This document shows positions 61,293-64,000 of a stretch of DNA of 64,000 nucleotides, one piece after another. The position numbers were made by a program, and so were the translations under genes. This DNA comes from Mesorhizobium sp. C432A. GTDB taxonomy: Bacteria > Pseudomonadota > Alphaproteobacteria > Rhizobiales > Rhizobiaceae. Every line of letters begins with the position of its first letter. Position 1 is the first letter of the stretch. The stretch spans positions 2,955,001 through 3,019,000 of the forward strand of contig NZ_CP100470.1 of the NCBI RefSeq assembly GCF_030323145.1. Direction: 5' to 3'. The notes beneath the pieces were generated by a model. The model ran no database searches. It was not told the origin of the DNA and saw nothing but the letters and a program-made list of their open reading frames with translations.

Positions 61293-62120
61293 CTATGCTG
61301 TCTTGCGTTTCGGTGAGGCTCTCTTTGTGGATCTCGCCAGCCCTTCCTGTTTGAGGCTCTTCTTCAGCACCTCAGCGAGGTTGATGACATTCTCCTGTGG
61401 CCTTGGTGCGGGCTTCGGCAGCTTCTTGCCTTTGCGCTTTGCATCGATCATGGCGATCAGCGCGTCTTCATAGGTGTCTTCAAATTTCGAGGGATCGAAG
61501 GTCGTCACTTTTTTGTCAATAAGCATGCCGGCGATTTCGAGCAGATCGGGGTCATATTTCTGCTTGGCCAATCCATCGAACACAGTGCTTTCCGAAACCA
61601 TTTCGTTGTGGTTGCGAAGCTCGGTCATCACCATCCCCTTGCCATAGGGCTGAATCAGCACTTCGCGGCCGCGCTGGTAGAGCACCACGCAGGATCGAGC
61701 GGCCACGCCCTTGTTCTTCATGGCATCGCGGATCACTCCGTATGCTTCGATTGCGGCGCCGTCGGCCGGGATCAGATAGTAGGGCTTCTCGAGATAGCGC
61801 GTATCGATATCGTCAATCGATACGAATTCGCCGACTTCGAGCGTGTGCTTCGACGTCAGCTTCAACGCCTTTATGTCGTCAGGTTCGATCTGGAGAAATT
61901 CGTCCTTTGCGATCTCGAAACCCTTCACCTGATCCGCTGCATCCACCAGCTTTCCGGTCTCCTCGTCGGCGTAGACGCTCCTGACCGGCAGACCGTCCTT
62001 GCGGTTCAAAATCTTGAAATGGATCTTGGATGCTTCGCTGGTTGCGCCGACAATCTTCACGCCGCAAGTAACCGAACCAACCTTCAAGAAGCCCTTCCAG
62101 GCAGCACGTGGCGCGGCCAT
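61293..62120 (-). CDS. ku: Ku homodimer DNA end-binding protein
   Basis: 275 residues. Bacterial Ku core: WKGFLKVGSVTCGVKIVGAT at the N-terminus, the ring region GEFVSIDDIDTRYLEKPYYL, and the bridge VLYQRGREVLIQPYGKGM. A Lys-rich tail (KRASPKRKTA) is typical and recruits LigD. Works with LigD (38598) and perhaps LigC (59592) in end joining. ATG 62120 starts right at the conserved N-terminus. Exact EcfG-type site 30 nt upstream. Confidence 0.95.
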   Translation of the reverse strand: MAAPRAAWKGFLKVGSVTCGVKIVGATSEASKIHFKILNRKDGLPVRSVYADEETGKLVDAADQVKGFEIAKDEFLQIEPDDIKALKLTSKHTLEVGEFVSIDDIDTRYLEKPYYLIPADGAAIEAYGVIRDAMKNKGVAARSCVVLYQRGREVLIQPYGKGMVMTELRNHNEMVSESTVFDGLAKQKYDPDLLEIAGMLIDKKVTTFDPSKFEDTYEDALIAMIDAKRKGKKLPKPAPRPQENVINLAEVLKKSLKQEGLARSTKRASPKRKTA

Positions 62121-62149
62121 TTTGCGCTTATCCCGTTTCCAGCTAGGGC

Positions 62150-62174
62150 AACGCGTTTCCGTTCGAATTGTTCC
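62150..62174 (-). promoter_or_regulatory. EcfG-type promoter for ku
   Basis: GGAAC-N17-GTT on the minus strand, 30 nt upstream of ATG 62120. Confidence 0.8.
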
Positions 62175-62307
62175 TGCGGCGGGGGCTCGGTGCACCGTGA
62201 ATGTCCGGTGGGGAAGTCCTGTCAGTCTCGACAGCCGGGCCGGCGCCTGCATCCGCAGGAACCGAAAGCGCACCATGAACATTGTCAGACACAGGCAGGA
62301 GAGTGTC

Positions 62308-62817
62308 ATGCAAGTCGTTCGGACCGAAGTGGTGAATGCCAGGGCGCCAGACGGGCAGTCGGTTCGCCGGGTGATATTTTGCGGCGAGGGCGGCGACTGC
62401 GTTACGGTGGACATGGCAAACGTCGGGATACAAGCTGAAGATGACGTGCTTGCCCGCGCAAAGGCAATCCTGGTCCAGACAGCGACCTTTGATCTCGCAG
62501 CCAATGAATATGACGCGAGCAGCAACGGCAATTTCGACCAGGTCGAGATAACCTCTGCAAGCGACGGCGCCGGCGACGTATATGTCTTTGAGTATCGCGA
62601 TGGCGAAACCAGCCGACGCATACCGCCGTCGAGGATGGCGAGCCTTGAGGCGGCCCGGTCCGAAGCTATCCGCTGCGCAATCGATCTTCTCGCCGACCTG
62701 CAGCCTGGCACGGACGCTCTGTCCGGCTGGCTTGTGAGGGTATCCAACGAAAACGGTGAATTGCTTTACACTGTTGATGTGGCTGAGGCCGATGCAGCGC
62801 GGCAGGCAGGCCAGTAA
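62308..62817 (+). CDS. DUF6894-like protein with N-terminal extension
   Basis: 169 residues, about twice the usual DUF6894 length. The C-terminal half (MASLEAARSEAIRCAIDLLA and SGWLVRVSNENGELLYTVDV) is DUF6894-like; the N-terminal half (MQVVRTEVVNARAPDGQSVR, FCGEGGDCVTVDMAN) is a separate beta-rich part that I do not recognise. AGGAGAG precedes ATG 62308. No exact EcfG-type site found. The next gene starts 24 nt after its stop. Confidence 0.62.
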   Translation: MQVVRTEVVNARAPDGQSVRRVIFCGEGGDCVTVDMANVGIQAEDDVLARAKAILVQTATFDLAANEYDASSNGNFDQVEITSASDGAGDVYVFEYRDGETSRRIPPSRMASLEAARSEAIRCAIDLLADLQPGTDALSGWLVRVSNENGELLYTVDVAEADAARQAGQ

Positions 62818-62840
62818 CCCAAACCCGACGGAATCCACCA

Positions 62841-63461
62841 GTGGCCGCCCAAGGATTGATTCACGGACCAATAGGCGACGATGGCCTGCATCTGTGCGTC
62901 GACATGCAGCGCCTGTTTGCGCCGGGTGGACCTTGGCCCGTGCCGTGGGCTGAAAAGGTGGTCCCGGCGATCGAAGAACTGGTCGCCAGACATGCCAGCC
63001 GTACCCTGTTCACGCGCTTCATTCCTGCCGCCCGCCCGGGCGAGGCGCCGGGAATGTGGGCAAACTACTATCGTCGGTGGGCGGAGGTAACCCTTTCCAA
63101 CATCGATCCGCGCCTGATCGAGCTGATGCCTCAACTTGCACGATTTGTACCGCCGGCGACGGTCGTCGACAAACATGTCTATTCGCCCTGGACCGAGGGG
63201 CGGCTCGACGCGCTGCTGAGTGGCTCCGGCGTGCGTGCGCTCGTGATCACCGGTGGCGAAACCGACGTTTGCGTTCTCGCGACCGTGCTTGGCGCCATCG
63301 ATCGTGGCTTTCGCGTCATTCTCGTCACCGATGCCATCTGCAGCTCTGCCGACCAGACCCATGACGCACTGATGGAAGTATACCATTCCCGCTTCAGTGA
63401 GCAGATTGAGGCGGCCAGCATGGCGGAGGTTTTGGAGTGTTGGCCACAACTCACTCGCTGA
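62841..63461 (+). CDS. Isochorismatase-family cysteine hydrolase
   Basis: 206 residues. Catalytic triad Asp21 (CVDMQRLF), Lys110 (VVDKHVYSPW) and Cys143 (TDVCVLAT), the nicotinamidase/isochorismatase pattern. Substrate unknown. The start is GTG 62841, weakly supported by GGA upstream. Probably co-transcribed with the DUF6894-like gene. Confidence 0.85.
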   Translation: MAAQGLIHGPIGDDGLHLCVDMQRLFAPGGPWPVPWAEKVVPAIEELVARHASRTLFTRFIPAARPGEAPGMWANYYRRWAEVTLSNIDPRLIELMPQLARFVPPATVVDKHVYSPWTEGRLDALLSGSGVRALVITGGETDVCVLATVLGAIDRGFRVILVTDAICSSADQTHDALMEVYHSRFSEQIEAASMAEVLECWPQLTR

Positions 63462-63757
63462 TCTGGGGGGCTTCAAGTGAAAGGGCCGACAATCGTCATT
63501 CTGGTCGGGCGGACTGTTTCAGTTGGCGGACGGCACTACAGTGAACCGGAAAACGTATATGAACGGCACGATTGCCTGATCTGGTCGCTCGCGTGAATCA
63601 GTGTCTGGAAGCGTACAAAGCCTTGCAGAGCTATCGACAGCGCGGCCAACCGTCATAGAATGAACAGGATACAGCGCCGAAGACTCGATGCCGGCATCTA
63701 GCAATCTTTGCGAGACATCCGGCGCCTCTGCCGTCGGCCTTCCGCAGGGAGGATGAT
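63462..63757. other. Gap without a recognisable gene
   Basis: Short frames here lack ribosome sites; no EcfG-type site or terminator seen. Confidence 0.4.
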
Positions 63758-64000
63758 GTGCTGAAAACCGAAGTCATTGACCTTGAAACCTATAGCGCAG
63801 TCTACGCGGTGATCTCTGGCTATCGCGCTGACGACATTATCTCGACGGCGTTTGCGGTCGATGAATCCGCGCAAGGTTTCCTGAGTGTCGCTGCGACGAC
63901 GAGGAATTGGTCGGGCTTATGGTCCATGCCATGTCCGGCAAGAAAATTGCCGTGAGCTTCGACCACCGGGTGGAACCGGTCAGGCGGCGTGCTGCGCTGC
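63758..64000 (+). pseudogene. Frame-broken or partial gene of unknown function at the window edge
   Basis: From GTG 63758 the frame reads LKTEVIDLETYSAVYAVISG and QGFLSV, then drifts into low-quality sequence. In the next frame the text continues CDDEELVGLMVHAMSGKKIA and SFDHRVEPV to the window end. The two pieces look like one protein with a single-base shift near 63890. Could also be chance; the sequence beyond 64000 would decide. Confidence 0.4.

Noticed and set aside
1..64000. tRNA, rRNA, CRISPR, insertion sequences, phage genes
   Set aside because: None seen on reading both strands; the gene relics show no transposase or terminal repeats.

Overview
The window looks like chromosome or large-replicon sequence of a Mesorhizobium-type member of the Rhizobiales (Alphaproteobacteria). 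Grounds: GC-rich coding with GTG/TTG starts, many 4-nt ATGA/GTGA gene overlaps, two copies of an inverted intergenic repeat of the kind common in Mesorhizobium genomes (14060 and 31555), HWE-type histidine kinase, PhyR/NepR-like proteins, DUF892/DUF6894 families and a Ku/LigD end-joining set. No rRNA, tRNA, CRISPR array or intact insertion sequence was seen.

The unifying observation is regulatory. Reading upstream regions on both strands gives 23 exact copies of GGAAC-N17-GTT, the promoter pattern of the alphaproteobacterial general stress sigma factor EcfG, and three copies with ATT in place of GTT. Nearly all lie 20-150 nt upstream of a gene start and in the right orientation. About two would be expected by chance in 64 kb under uniform base composition. 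The window therefore reads as a general-stress-response (GSR) gene island.

Layout. 1-4909 (minus): EcfG-type promoter, then HbpS-like protein, PQQ alcohol dehydrogenase with a lanthanide-type Asp, XoxJ-like binding protein, cytochrome c and a caa3-type oxidase subunit II that runs off the window. 5078-15212: CheB, Mn catalase, a frameshifted multi-sensor hybrid kinase, alpha/beta hydrolase-DUF1003, response regulator, small proteins, Crp/Fnr regulator. 15515-23164: an Mfd paralogue, then the convergent cyoABCD bo3 oxidase operon. 24110-29793: MBL hydrolase, glycosidases, glycosyltransferase, Glf and DUF892. 30084-38432: PPOX, cupin, SemiSWEET, exonuclease III, DUF892, phospholipase D-like, YihY and small proteins. 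38598-45967: LigD, hydrolase, GFA protein, a relic of an Nramp gene, trehalose-6-phosphate synthase and small proteins. 46191-50723: a signalling locus with a NepR-like protein, a REC-sigma2 fusion, a CheB/CheR/PAS/HWE kinase and a REC protein. 51236-55945: two decayed dehydrogenase genes, an SDR, a candidate GsrN-like small RNA, and a lipoprotein-Nramp-PRC-PRC operon. 56025-64000: broken GNAT gene, secreted Gly/Thr protein, DUF427, HD protein, DUF892, LigC, small proteins, Ku, DUF6894, isochorismatase-like protein and a frame-broken end gene.

Together the genes suggest a stationary-phase or desiccation programme: peroxide removal, compatible solute synthesis, DNA end joining and repair, ferritin-like proteins, alternative respiration fed by a quinoprotein dehydrogenase, envelope glycan change, and local GSR signalling components that appear to be under the same promoter class. 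All functions are inferred by reading; no searches were run.
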